Part shown: in pieces, positions 12,201-27,300 of the stretch
Position numbering within the stretch: the stretch's first letter is position 1
Layout of the letters: the number at the start of each line of letters is the position of its first letter
NCBI RefSeq assembly: GCF_022682495.2
Contig: NC_071398.1
Location: forward strand, 101,601,880 to 101,665,879
Direction of reading: 5' to 3'
DNA length: 64,000 nt
Source of the DNA: Desmodus rotundus
Taxonomy: Eukaryota; Chordata; Mammalia; Chiroptera; Phyllostomidae
Notes under the pieces: model-generated
Database searches by the model: none
What the model saw: only the letters and a program-made list of their open reading frames with translations
Told to the model about the DNA's origin: nothing
Translations under genes and position numbers: made by a program

Positions 12201-12896
12201 TGGCACCAACTAGACATCATTAACTTTTTTCGCCTAACTGGTAATAGTTGTTCTCTGTGTAGGGAGTCCTGCCATCCCTCTGGCTGGCCTTAGCTCTTCC
12301 TGTGCAGCCATCAGCAGCTTTCCTCAGGCCTGATCTTCCAAGGTGCCCTCACTTTCCCCACAGGGTGCGGCTGGCCGGCATGAAGATCTCTCGCCCCCCT
12401 ACCTCTGTGGGACACTACAAGATGGTGAAGCACCGAGGAGACAAGGGCAACGAGGAGAATCCCCACAGGTAGGCAGAGGACTGCCCTGGCACTGCAACTG
12501 GATCCCGCGGTTCTGCTTCCGCTAGGAAAACTCCTACAGGAGTTTTCCCTATAGGAAAACTTGGCTTCCCTGGGTCCCTGGATGTTCCTCCCTGGTCTTA
12601 GTTTCTAACCTCTGACCCTCAGGTTTGACCTCCTGGTCCGTACCCAAAATTCCTGGACACAAGATGGGATGAACTCACTCACATACCGACTGCTGGCTCG
12701 AGAGCTGGGCCCTCTCTACACCAACATCACAGCAGACATCGGAACTGACCCTCGGGGTCCCCGGATTCCCTCTGGTCCCCGTTACCCACCTGGCTCCTCC
12801 CAGGCCTTCCGTCAAGAGATGCTGCAGCGCCGGCCCCCAGCCAGGCCTGGGCCTCTGCCGGCTGCCAACCACACAGCCCCCCGGGGCTCACACTGA
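9275..12896 (+). CDS. B4GALT3: B4GALT3, beta-1,4-galactosyltransferase 3
   Basis: Golgi type II membrane enzyme that transfers galactose from UDP-galactose to terminal N-acetylglucosamine on glycoproteins and glycolipids. Coding exons: 9275-9539, 10090-10325, 10872-11062, 11188-11310, 12364-12468 and 12623-12896; 397 codons, against 393 in human (from memory). The start is the only ATG that gives [19 protein letters not shown], a short cytoplasmic tail followed by a signal anchor (about residues 10-30). Exon 3 encodes the metal-binding DxD motif ([13 protein letters not shown]). Exon 4 encodes the family block [15 protein letters not shown]. The extra residues fall in the stem after LSHLSGAP. 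All splice sites are GT-AG and all phases agree. Introns are otherwise plain; a MIR-like piece lies near 10550-10630. It ends tail-to-tail with PPOX. Confidence 0.98.
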
Positions 12897-13360
12897 CTCT
12901 ACCTGTCTGCACTGGTCATGGAACCAGATCAAAGGGACTGGACTCCCCACCCTCGCTCCTCACTGCTTAGAGGGACGTGGAGACCTACTAGAGCTATGTG
13001 GCCGGCAGGGGCCTCTCCTCACTGCTGGACTGAAGCTGGGCTCCTCTAGACCTGGGGGTTCCTCTTTCTAGGGGCACCTGCCAGGTCTTACGACTGTGAA
13101 TCCTTGATGTCATGATTCTATGTGATGACTCCTGGGAGTCCCCTGCCCCTGGAGTAGGAGCAGGGCTGGACCCCAAGTCCCTGTTCTTCCTCAGAGAGGA
13201 GATCTGGCTTCTCCTGGGACTTCTGTGAATATTTATTCTATTTATGGTTCCCAGGATGTGCATTGGTGAAGTAAGCCACTCCCTGGGGACCTTCCGCCCA
13301 TGCTGGAGTAGCTGCCTCTTCTGGACCTAGCTCAGGGGCTGGGGTTTTGATATATTTTCT

Positions 13361-13366
13361 AATAAA
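13361..13366 (+). terminator. B4GALT3: B4GALT3 poly(A) signal AATAAA
   Basis: AATAAA about 465 bases after the stop, in the context TTTTCTAATAAAGGAC. It closes a 3'UTR (12897 to about 13385) with no other gene in it. Confidence 0.85.
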
Positions 13367-13485
13367 GGACTTTGCCTCGCCTCCGCTCCTGCTTCCTGCT
13401 CCCCAGGCACCCTGGCCGGTCTCTGTGCACCCCCCACCGCCGGGCCAACGACAGAACAACCAGACCAAGCCAAGCTCCAGCAATT

Positions 13486-13491
13486 TTTATT
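13486..13491 (-). terminator. PPOX: PPOX poly(A) signal (TTTATT on plus strand)
   Basis: Reverse complement AATAAA, 55 bases downstream of the PPOX stop on the minus strand. It gives a very short 3'UTR, facing the B4GALT3 signal only 120 bases away. Confidence 0.8.
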
Positions 13492-13545
13492 TTCACGGGT
13501 GAGACACTCCCAGCTGGCAGGGGCAGGAAGAGGTGGGTGTGGGGA

Positions 13546-17160
<3,615 letters not shown>

Positions 17161-17179
17161 GGGCCGCCGGAGCGGAGGG

Positions 17180-17389
17180 ATGGCGGCAGGTGAAGTGGAG
17201 GTGCGGTGGGAGGGGCGAGCGGCGAGTTCCGGCTCTGCTTTCCGGGCGGCAGATCTGCGAGCTGGTCGGCTCTACCCGCACTGGCTCCGGCCCAGCCTGG
17301 TGAGATCCCCCGAGGACAGTCCCTCACGCCTGCGCTATAGGGAGTGCCTGGGGACCCAGAGGCTGGCCCGTGGGGACGAGGCTCCATAA
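17180..17389 (+). CDS. Possible small plus-strand ORF, head-to-head with PPOX
   Basis: Unrecognised open frame of 69 codons starting at an ATG embedded in GATGGCGGC and beginning MAAGEVEVRWEGR. About 30 bases upstream is a TATA-like TTAAAA (17147-17152) preceded by CCAAT. An AATAAA lies downstream at 17592-17597, before the USP21 3' end. Together these could form a compact transcription unit of about 420 bases. No domain is visible, the composition is GC-biased, and a CpG-rich stretch can stay open by chance, so coding status is doubtful. A donor-like GCAG|gtgaag at 17189 could also splice it. Confidence 0.2.
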   Translation: MAAGEVEVRWEGRAASSGSAFRAADLRAGRLYPHWLRPSLVRSPEDSPSRLRYRECLGTQRLARGDEAP

Positions 17390-17597
17390 ACAGCTCCTGC
17401 TGTTAGCGACGGCCGGGCCTGCGGGAGCCCGGGCCACCGGGCAACCTACCCACTGTTTGTCAACAGGGGTCCTGGGGTGCCCGGCCCCCAAGGGCAGCCC
17501 CCTTCGGTGGCACGAGTCTCACGTTTGTCTCGGGAGGACTCCAGTTCGGCCCACCCCCAGGCACAAGTAAAGAAGGGTATCAGTTTTTCTTAATAAA

Positions 17598-17603
17598 TTT
17601 ATT
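17598..17603 (-). terminator. USP21: USP21 poly(A) signal, inside a palindrome
   Basis: TTTATT on plus gives AATAAA on minus, about 255 bases after the USP21 stop. The 12-base block AATAAATTTATT (17592-17603) is a perfect palindrome and so offers the same signal to both strands. The 3'UTR between 17604 and 17859 has nothing else recognised. Confidence 0.8.
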
Positions 17604-17859
17604 CACAAAAAGTGAGATTGTATAGTCCGGGAGCTGTACATGGGGGGCGGGGCTGGGGACCTTTGTACACAGGGCCGAGAGACAAGGGGACCTCCAGGTG
17701 GAAGGGTACTTTTGAATAAAAAAAATAATGGGAGCTACAACCACCCCTCCCCCCCTCCCCATTAAAAAGACACAAAAATAGACGTCTCTGAGGTAAGGGG
17801 GGAGCCTGGGGCCAAAGGGTCTTGAATGGGTTTCACAGGTGCCAGGGTTTGAAAGGGCG

Positions 17860-20800
17860 TCACAGGCCCCGGGGCGGCTCCTGCGTCAGCTGGTAGAAGA
17901 GCACGTAGCCCTCACTGGACGCCACCTGGTTCTCGCTGACTGGGGAGACGCTGGGAAGGAGAGGGAGGGCGCGGTCACTCCTGCCCACCAGGTGGGTCTT
18001 GCGCGGCCCCTCCCCGGCACTCTGCCCTCTTGGGGCTTCACAGCAGGGACGCAGGGGCTGTGCTCACCGAGAGTCATTGTAGACGTGCCAACCAGTCTGG
18101 CATCGGCACAGGGCTGTGTAGTGGCCGTAGTGGACGCTGCCCGAGTGGTTGCAAAGGGCGTACAGTTGATATGTGGGGCTTCCTGCGGAGTCAGAGTCCC
18201 TCCATTTCCAGTCACGGCTACTCGCTCCCACTCTTCTCCCTCCCTCCACGGTGCTCCTACGACCTTCCCCACTGGACTCACCGGCTTTGTCACTGGCGAA
18301 GTCCCCTAGGCTCAGTCGCTGCAGTGGGAAGTCTACACCTACAGAACTTTTCTTGATGGAGCCTCGGGAGGTGGAAAATCGATTAAGATCTAAGCCCTGG
18401 TTAAGGAGCATCTGGAGGAGGCAGAGGGCTTTAGAGGGGACTGAGGTCTGGAACGTGGTCCACTCCCCTCCCCGAGTGGTACTGGGAGCACATCCGGAAG
18501 GGTGGAGGGTTCCTAAGAGAAATTCGGTTCCCAGATATCCAGCCTCCGCGAAAGTTGACAGAAGAAGAATGGACGGAAGAAATGGGATTTGAAAATTAGG
18601 ATACGGAGCACGAGGATCCGGGGGAATCTCTGTACTGTCAACTTTTTGGTACTTCGTGTTTTCTGCCGACACCGGTCACACACCTGAATGAATGTCAAGC
18701 AATGCAGGTTACTGTGCTGCTCACCTCGAAGGGCTTTTCCAGCACGGAGAACACACATTCACTACGCCCCCCGCACTTTGTGTCCTCTGGGCCCTCTCTG
18801 CCTACAAATACAAGGGCTGGCCTGAAATTCCAACACAAACCCAGACATGTAAATGCTGTCCCACAGAGTAAGGCCACATGCACCCCCTTTTACCCATATG
18901 GAGCCCCCAGAACCCCCGCCCTGACTGCGTCCCATCTGGACCACACATACTGGGGCGTTTTCTGACTCAAGCTCTTCTTCCTTGGTGAAGAGGCTGAAAC
19001 AGTCCCGCAGAGACACCTTGCCCCCAGCAAACCCTTTCTGGAGGGAAAGGGGAATGAATGGAAGGTCAGCCTGCTCTGGGTTTCCTTTTCCAGCTCTTCT
19101 CCATTAATCCCAGCTTCAGTTCTGCTCCAGAGACCCAAAGGGCTCCCTCCCACACTCCAGGGGTGGGCAGGGTTGGGTCACCGAACCCATTTCCCATCCA
19201 CCCCGGAATCCTCTGGAATCCCACCTTGGGGATGGGCAGGGACAGGTCACAAAAAACCTCGAAGGTCGTGGAGCGATACCCACAGGCTTGGCACTTCAGA
19301 CAACTTTTCAACTGTCCCACAAACAGGTCTAGAGAGAAGCAAAGACAGAGAAAGTCACTGTGGGCAGCTGAGACACCTGCTCGGGTGGGCTCTTCCCACC
19401 CCTTTACCTGACCTTCCTTCTCCACACCACCACTTCTAACAAGCCCCTCACGCCTTTTCCACGTTTTTCTTCCCCAGCTGGTTCCCCCACCAAGGTAGTA
19501 TCATTTTCTTTCTCTCAAGCTGGCAACCATCATCCCACCCCCCACTGCTGATTTTCCCTGTTGCTGTGCCCTGCTCCATACCCACAATCTTGCTGTCCTC
19601 TCGCTCTAGGTAACGCTTCCACATCAGGTTGGCCCGGTCATCGTCACTACACAGGTGAAGGGAGATGGGGAGTGCCATGAGAAAGCAGGAACACCAGGCA
19701 CCCAAACCCCACCCACACCTCAGCTCCTTCTGTAAATTTCAAGGCACAGTCAAAGGAGTAATGAATGCTTCAGAGAACTTTCTGGGAAAGCCAAGGTGGG
19801 AGGAAAAGAAAGGTGTGGACAAGGGAAGAACACGCTGTCTTCCTCCACTGGGCTCCAAACCCTTCATGTGCTTCTTGTAAATTAACCACCCCCTCCTTCC
19901 TCGACAGTGACACCCCTGCACTGCCCTCTGCCTCCTCCTGCTCTCCGCCCCTCACTCTGCACTGCTTCTCAGCCCGTTCTCTAGGCCATGCACTTCCCTA
20001 GACCCTCCATCCTCAAACTCACTTGGCTCTGTTCGGTGAAGGAAGAATGCTGCTGGTGAACTACCAAGGAGAAGGGGAGGGGCACACCCTTACCTCAAGT
20101 CTGGCTCCTCCAGCAGAGCCCCACCACGGCGTGGTGCAGAGGGAGCTGGGCTGTTGGCCAGGATTGCTGGAGCCCGGCGGCCTCGTCGGTTGATTTCAAG
20201 GTGTAGCCGCTCCATGAGGAGCTTCAGAAACTCCTGAGCATCCTGCTGGCTACAGCCAAAGAGTATGGGCAAGGGACCCATCCCCCAGTCTACGGACACC
20301 ATGCCCTGCTAGACACAGGTCCCCACTCCCTGGATGAAGAACACCTGAAGGCTCAGAATGATGCTGCCAGGGACCCTGCTTGGCCCTACCCCATGCACGG
20401 CCAGAGAGGAATCCCATACCCTCCAGCTCTCCCACCTGTATCCGGAGAAAGAGGGGACGTATTTCTGGAAGACAGCTCGGAATCGAGTAGGGTTCACAGC
20501 TTCACACGAATCAGGGTGCCACAGGGCACCAATCACATCCGCAAAGGCTATTAGGGTGGGGACAGGGAAGGGAAAGGAAGGTTAGTGGCCTGAAGAAGCG
20601 AAGGAGGAGAGGCTCAGAGATGCAAAACCACTTTACAAAGTTGGCACTGGGAAAAAGATGCAAGTGCCAGGCTTGAGGGCTGGGGCTTCCAGCACTGGCG
20701 ATTGGACCTCCAAGGCGTTGGGGACAGGAGGGCTTAGAATGGGGGACAGGGGTTGCTGCCCCACCTTCAGTGAGTTCTTGGGCTCGGCCCCCTCCAGGCA

Positions 20801-22432
20801 CCTCTTGCCGGAAGTCCCTTCGCAGACAAAAGTCCCGCAGAGGCCGGGTGCTGCTCAGACACTGCAGCACGGCATTCAGGAAACACTGGGGAGCAGCAGA
20901 GACATCCCATTACCTCTCCGGACCAGCGCCCCAGAAGCCTTGGAAGAGCTTTAGGGCCCACCCTCCCTGGTCAGCAAGTTCCCACCCGCAGCACCATTTC
21001 GCAGGCCTGTCAGGGAGGACAGAATGGTTCTCACCGTGTTCCCCAGGTTTCGGAGGCCAACGTGCCCAGAGCCCAGAAGCAGTGTGTGATGAGCCTGGAA
21101 GGCCAGAGTACTGTCAGCAGCTCCCCATGGGCCCATCCCACACTCTACCCCAACACTCCCCTCTTCCCCTCTCTGGTGGCAGGGTCTCCATACCTCACTG
21201 GCCATGAGCAGCAAGCCCATCACAGCTGAGTGTACCAAGGACTCAGCCACAGCAGTCCCGCCAGTTCCCCACTTAATCCTCTGCCCAGCTAGCCGGCGCT
21301 GCAGCTCCTGGGGCAATTCCCCAAGCACTGGCATGGTTGCCCAGCTGCTCCCCACCCCCACCTTGCTGCCTCCAAATCCCCCTCCTGCCCCCGTGGCCCT
21401 TTCCTGCACACTTTCCTGATGGCTCCAAATGCAATCAGCCTAGCTCACTGGGCTCGGGAAATGGGCAACCACACTAGCTCAGATCTGAGCCCGCCCCTCC
21501 TCAGCTCCAGAGATTAATTAGGCTTAGGCAGGGTCCTAGGAGGGAAGGCGTGGCAAGTGAAAGGGAGGGCCTGGGCGGCCCACAGGAGAATTCCGAATGG
21601 CTGGGTGAATTTGCTGGGGACTGTGGTGGCACACCAGGCTGGGGAGTGACAGACAACCCTGAAAGGGTACTTAAGTAGGGGAGAGATAGTCCAAATGCTG
21701 TAATGAGTGGCAAAGAAAGGAACTTAGGAAAAGAGAAGGAGAAGAGCCATCCGACGGCAAGAAAGCTGGAGGAGCATGGGCATGGAAGGCCGCATGGGCA
21801 TGGAAGGCCGCGTGGGCTGGCAGGCAAGTCCTCACCATCTTGTCATTGGAGTAGAAAGGCTCGGAGGGCCGGGCAGATACCACGTGGAAGGTGCCATGGG
21901 AAGTAGGGGGCTCTGTCCTTATGCTGAGCAAGGTGGGAGGCCCAGGAAAGCCCCCGAGACGGCGGAGAGAGGTGCTTCGCCTCAAAGTGGGTGGCTCAGG
22001 CCTGAGTGCCAAGCGGCTCAGTGCAGCCCCAAGCTCTCCAGCGCCTCGGTGCCCTCCCAAGGCAATCCCCATTGGACGCAAGTCTCCACTGCTCACAGAC
22101 TTGGAACGGGCTAGGTTGGTCCTGGGTGGGGGCAGAGCCACAGCTGGGGGTGGTGAGCCTGGCAGGGGAACTCCATGATCTGCCCGAAGGGGGCCTCTGG
22201 GACGGGTGCCGGAAGTCCGTGCCCGTCCCAGCTCCAGCTTTTTCAGCCGTTCCTCAGGTGGGCCTGGACGGGGAGGCAGAGGCCGTAACATGGGGTTCGG
22301 CCCGGGGACTGGGTTTCGGCGCTCCTTGCTGCGGGCCCGGGGGGCGAATGGCAGTTTGGATCCCACTCGGGGCTGGACATTGACAGGTGGCTCTCGGGCC
22401 CGGCCCAGGCGGTGCTCAGAGGCCTGGGGCAT
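17860..22432 (-). CDS. USP21: USP21, ubiquitin carboxyl-terminal hydrolase 21
   Basis: Deubiquitinase of the USP family, acting on histone H2A and signalling proteins. Coding exons in order: 21836-22432, 21035-21094, 20765-20885, 20436-20547, 20094-20249, 19582-19646, 19225-19328, 18951-19037, 18605-18683, 18282-18389, 18068-18182, 17860-17950; 564 codons, against 565 in human (from memory). The start gives [10 protein letters not shown]; the first exon is a proline/arginine-rich disordered region of about 199 residues. The USP fold begins [13 protein letters not shown]: the catalytic cysteine (about residue 220) is the first codon of the third coding exon. Zinc-binding pairs are CLKCQAC and CDRCRQ; the catalytic histidine box is [10 protein letters not shown] and the acidic residue is in VYNDSR. 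Introns are short and GT-AG. The longer gaps 18390-18604 and 19647-20093 hold nothing recognised. Confidence 0.98.
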
Positions 22433-22453
22433 TGTGGACACCACAGGCTGGAC

Positions 22454-23223
22454 CTGGGAGAAGAGAGGGTTAGCATATGAGCATGGACGAAGCTAGGCTG
22501 CCATGCTAGCTTCTACACGCACTGAAGGCAGGAACCATGCCTATCACATCAGTCACTGTATCCCCAGTACCCAGTGTAATGCTTGACACAAAGCAAACAC
22601 AGTATTCGTTGAGTAAATGAATGAGAGATAGCAGCAACCCAGGGCTTTGACTTGATATCCTTCACTACCTTCCTACAGAAAACAGCTTTACTGAGAAGCC
22701 AATAACAGCCCCTACCTCAGCTGTTGTTATCACCTGAACGCTCGAGACAAGGGCCCCATACCTAGGGAGTAAAGTGGGATGCGCCCTGAGTCCCTTAGGC
22801 CCTATGGTCAGTGTGGGGGCAAAGACAGCATCCCACCCTCAACCCTGTTCCTCCGTGCTGCAAAGGAAGCCGAATAAACGGGTGACTTGCGACTCCCTAC
22901 CCCCCGCTTGAGCTCCAACGTGGAGTCGGGGCTCAGGGGCCGTGACCAGAGGGAAGGAGGGCGGACACTCCCAGACCCCGATCTCTGCACCTCTCGCACC
23001 GCGGCTGGGCTGCGGCGGGTCCGCCCCCCTCGAGGGCAGAAAGGCCGAGATCGCTGATTGGTTACGGAGTCAGGCGCTTATTCCCCGTGGCCCACGGACA
23101 CGGTCCCTCCACCCGGGTCTCCCAGGCCTGCCCGGCCCCTGCGCCCCCTCCTTAGTGTAGGGTGTCCTCCCGGGTCCCGGGGCAGTCTCCCCCCGTCCCC
23201 CGGCGTAACGCCGCGGCCCGTAC
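22454..23223 (-). other. USP21: USP21 5' intron with an L2-like fragment
   Basis: Lies between the first exon (donor at 23223, gtacgg on minus) and the coding exon (acceptor at 22454). Positions 22530-22630 resemble the 3' end of an old LINE-2 copy (GCAGGAACCATGCC ... GTTGAGTAAATGAATGA). The rest is unique and becomes CpG-rich towards 23000. Confidence 0.6.
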
Positions 23224-23520
23224 CTGTTCCCGGTGAGCGGCGGGGGAGCCCGACCGGGGCCAGGCCCCAGCTCAGGCCCGCCCCCCACTGCCCCCGGGCA
23301 GCAACCCCGCGAGCCGGGCTGCAGCTTCAGCCGCAGCTGTCGCCCAGGTCTCTCCCGCCGCCCGGGCCTCCGCCATCTTTGTTGGTCCCGCCCGCCACCG
23401 GCCGCCGGCTTCAGCGTCCCTCACGGCGCTTGCGCAGCCGCACTCGGAACCCAGCTCCTGCTTCTTCGGCGCTTGCGCGACCCCGCCCCTTGACTCCGCC
23501 GCCAACACCATGGAAACGCA
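22980..23520 (-). promoter_or_regulatory. USP21: USP21 CpG island, first exon and promoter
   Basis: Dense CpG block with the first-exon donor at 23224/23223. It contains CAAAGATGGCGG on the minus strand (YY1-like, about 23370-23381). Two copies of GGCGCTTGCGC (23425-23435 and 23468-23478), 43 bases apart, resemble NRF1 sites. Transcription start is inferred near 23390-23430. Confidence 0.65.
23272..23376 (-). CDS. Upstream ORF in the USP21 5'UTR (34 codons)
   Basis: ATG in a strong context (AAG ATG G) inside the YY1-like motif, running in frame to TGA at 23272-23274 before the first-exon donor. It encodes an alanine-rich peptide beginning MAEARAAGETWAT. If transcription starts upstream of 23376, ribosomes would meet it before the USP21 AUG, so a regulatory role is more likely than a functional peptide. 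Confidence 0.4.
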   Translation of the reverse strand: MAEARAAGETWATAAAEAAARLAGLLPGGSGGRA

Positions 23521-23990
23521 GCCAACCTGAGGACCTTCAGTTCCCAGCCCTACCCGGAACTGACTTTACACCGTTGCTGCAAACCAAGCCCATGAAGTAC
23601 AGGGTCCCGTCACCCCATTCTGTGGCCTACAGGGATGTGAACTGACAGATGGAGCGTAGCCTCCAGGCTTGCAGCGCAGATCCTTCCCAGGGAGCTGCAG
23701 GGCGAAGGTTCAGTAGGGCCTGGAATATACCTGCAGACAGGGTACGCTGGCCCTGCCAAACCTCTTCTCCAGCACCTTGCAGGTCAAAGCCTGAGGCTCC
23801 CCGCGAACGGACAAAGGAAGAGCTCAGCAGCAGGAAGAGCAGTGAAGCCTTTTCAATTCATTCCCCAGCTCCTGACCAGAGCATCCTCCTCCTGCCCCTC
23901 CCCCCCAAACTGGTGCAGTTGTACAAGTGTCTAGGCCAGCTCACCCACGCAGTTAACAGCCGCCAATGAGAAACACAGGCCACCAGAGGC
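23400..23990. other. Intergenic spacer USP21-UFC1
   Basis: Short gap between the USP21 promoter and the UFC1 3' end (same strand). It carries plus-strand open frames, one of 106 codons at 23649-23969 with no recognisable family and no clear promoter or poly(A) signal. Otherwise nothing is seen. Confidence 0.5.
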
Positions 23991-23996
23991 AGCAAC

Positions 23997-24002
23997 TTTA
24001 AT
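23997..24002 (-). terminator. UFC1: UFC1 poly(A) signal (ATTAAA on minus)
   Basis: TTTAAT on plus, about 335 bases downstream of the UFC1 stop on the minus strand. It is the best signal before the USP21 promoter. Confidence 0.65.
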
Positions 24003-24335
24003 TGATGAGTTACCTCCAGAAACCAAAAAGACTATGTACCCACTTTCCATCACCCCCTAGCCTTTCAGGACCTCATTTAGGGAAGGGATATATATCAGTA
24101 ATGGACTTCTGGTTTTCCAAAGCCCCAGGCTCTCCCCTCCCTGTGTAGTCTTAGAAATTCAGTAGCAATACTGTTTTGTTTTGTTTTTTCCCCCAGTAAT
24201 GCCTGCTGCAGCTACTTAGTAACAATTGTGGGTGGAGGAGTGTGAGGGAAGCAGTTAGATGACTAAGGAACATACAGAAAAACAGGAACATAGCCTATCA
24301 AAGGTCCCTCTGTCCAGCCTCAGTGGCTTGATCCT

Positions 24336-27300
24336 TCAGTTGCATTTCTCTTTATGCTGAATAACGCCTTTCTGAATCAGATCCGGGATTTCCACTGCCA
24401 GCCACGGACCCAGCTGCAATACAAGGAGACCCTGTGAGATTACTACCACCCAGGCAATGTGTCTTGTTCGGTCAGAAGCTCCTTCCTAGAGAGAGTCTAG
24501 AGGAACATGCCCAAGGGAAAACACTGTTGTTTCTTGTTTATTCTTGTTATACCTCGCTATACTACTCAGGGCCTAACCTCTTTCCCTCCCTTATACACTA
24601 AATACCCCAAACTTACCCCCAGAGCCATGAGATGAGCTAGTCCAAACTTGGGCACGTTCCTGGCCCACAATGGCTTAAAGTGATCGGTCAGACATATTTT
24701 GCCACCCCTATGATAGGGACAAGAGGGAAGAAGGTATTGATATGCAAGGTTTACCATGAAGTATAGCAGTCTCTGGGGAGTATAAGACTAGTAGTGATCC
24801 AAATTGAGAACAAGGTCAGCTAAGTACTTTGCCCAGGTTTGGTAGCGGGAAGCCTGGAGCCCCTCTAGACCAGCAGGTTCTGGTACAATTTCTGCCTCCC
24901 AGAGCTCCTCACTAAGCCCTCCTTTGACCCTTTCCCATCTCCTGTTCAGTCCTACCTGTACATCTTGGCTGTTTTTCCATCCAGTTCAGGGACTGCAATT
25001 TCTGGAGCAGTAGTAGGATATGTGATAGGAATCTGGAGGAATTATAAAGCCTTAATAAAAAGAGAATCAGGATAGAAAGGAACTAATACAATCAGACACA
25101 GTTTTCTTGGTTGAACTGAACTGTTTGGCAAACTCCCCAAGCAGCATGTGCAGACCAGGATTCTGGCCTTGGAGATTAGCAACTGTAACCTATGCTTGCT
25201 TCAAACCTCAGCTTCTCCCTCCCATTTCAAAAGTTTTCTTCGGTCCTTTCAAGAAATGTTACTTTGTTAATTATGTAATCCCTTCCCTTCTACTAACCTC
25301 CATATTTCTCCCTCCATCATACTCACGTCAAACTCAATGTCAAACTCATATTTGAGGAGATCATGGATGTACCAGCACTTTCCAAACCACCTATAAAAAA
25401 GACCAAATCTTAGTCCAATTTGACTGTTCTTCTCATACTGAAATGATGTCTTCTTGGCTTGGGTGACCAGTCTCCCATGGGAGGCTCACAGGATGGGAAT
25501 TGGGAAACTTGGGAGCTGTGACAGTGGACACAGCCAATAAGAGGCAGGGAAGGCCTGGCAATGAGCTCTGAGACACTAATATGCTAGAGCCATGTAAGAT
25601 TCCCACCCCGATACCCCCCAAGAGGGTCTGCCTACCGAGTCCCTTCCTTGTTCGACTCCAGTCGGAACCAATCAGTGTCTGCATTCTTGTTGTTCTCCAC
25701 GTACTAAAAGCAGAGTTAGGTCTTTGAGGGGGAAGTTAGAACCAAGGGCAGTCCTCCTTCCCTCAAAAGAAAAGTATGTGATTACTTTCTCCAAGTAGGT
25801 TTATCCAACTTTTTTTCTGCCATAAGCAAAACTGAAGACAAAGATACATTGGTAAGCAGGGAACTTGCCCAGAGCAGAGAATAGAATGCTTGTGTTCCAC
25901 TCAATTTAACACAAAAGACTATAGCCTGGGTTCTCTTCTCACTGCTGACAGTGTCTGCCCTCACCCCACAACTCATTTTATGGGGTACTCCCTCCCTGGA
26001 GGACCTCATACGGTCCTCGTTCTGACTAGCACCCACATGCTGGTAACTTCCAAATCTTTAATCCAGACATTTTCTCCGAGTTCCAGACTCCAGTATCCAA
26101 CTATATATTGAATTTCCTATCTTCCTTTCACAGGTACCTCAAGTGTAGCATTTCCCTCTGTTCCTTCAGGCTTGTTCCCCACTGCATCAGTCTCAGGTGG
26201 TTGCATCAGCGTTCACTTGGTCACCCGGGCCAGACACCTGAGAATCATTCTTGACCCTCCCTCCTCTTTACTCTAGTCTACCAGCCCTTCACAATGTCTT
26301 GCTGATTTTACCTTCTGAATATTCTTCAAATATACCTCTCCTCTCTATTCTCACTGCAACTAACTGCAGAATTTAGATCACCTTTTTTCTCCTGGATTAA
26401 TAGCAGTCTCCTAATTGATCTCCTACCTTCAATCTTACCCCTGTCAACTCTATTTTCCTCTCTACTGTCGTTGTGACTGGCCTAAATCCAAATATGATCA
26501 GGCTATTCCTAGTTAAAATCCTTTAAGGGTACCCCAAGGCCATCAGTATAAAATTCGAGTGCTCAAACCCCTCTCTCAAGTCTTGCTCACCACTCCCTGC
26601 CATGCTTTTGATGCTGTAGCAGTTCTGAGCTAGTTGTTTTTCTTTATACACCTCACGGCGTTTCTAGCGTCTTTGCCTTTATTCATTCTGTCCCTTTTGC
26701 CATGAATGTCCTTCTCTTACCCTCATGCTTTATCTAGCTAATTTATGTTTAGCTTTCAAGTCTCCACTCTGCACCGCATCTGCCAGGAAGCATTCCCTGA
26801 ACAGACCCAAAATGGATTAGGTATCTCATGTCCTGCTTCAAAACACCCCAACAGTTTTTCAGCCTCCCTTTCCCTTTGGATCCCTTTCTACGTACTAGAT
26901 GTACAATAAACATTTTATTTATTTATTTATTCATTTATTCATTCATTTTTAGTGAATGAATGCACGCGGCAGGAAACAGAGACCACTGACCACTGAAACT
27001 TTCTTCTTAGAGAGAAGGGAGGTTAGCTGAAGGCATGGCTAGTTCCTGACGGTGAACTCAGTTCCGCGATTCTGGAACTGTCACCTTCTTGAATTTCCAG
27101 CCCTAATGTGTGTTCCTCCCTCAAGAGCGAAAGAGGGAGCAGAGAGACGCAGGCCGGGACTTAGACCACTTCCTCACATCGAGCAGAGCAAGCACAGAGG
27201 GACACGTCACCTTCCTGGAACGTATCCTTAAAGTAAGTGCTGCCTTCAGCCAGAAAGTCTGGTCCGACTGTGGCTCCCAATGAGAGTCTCTTCTGCCGGC

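Noticed and set aside
22433..22444. GTG start four codons upstream of the USP21 ATG
   Set aside because: [10 protein letters not shown] matches the known N-terminus and has a proper ATG; non-AUG initiation is not supported.
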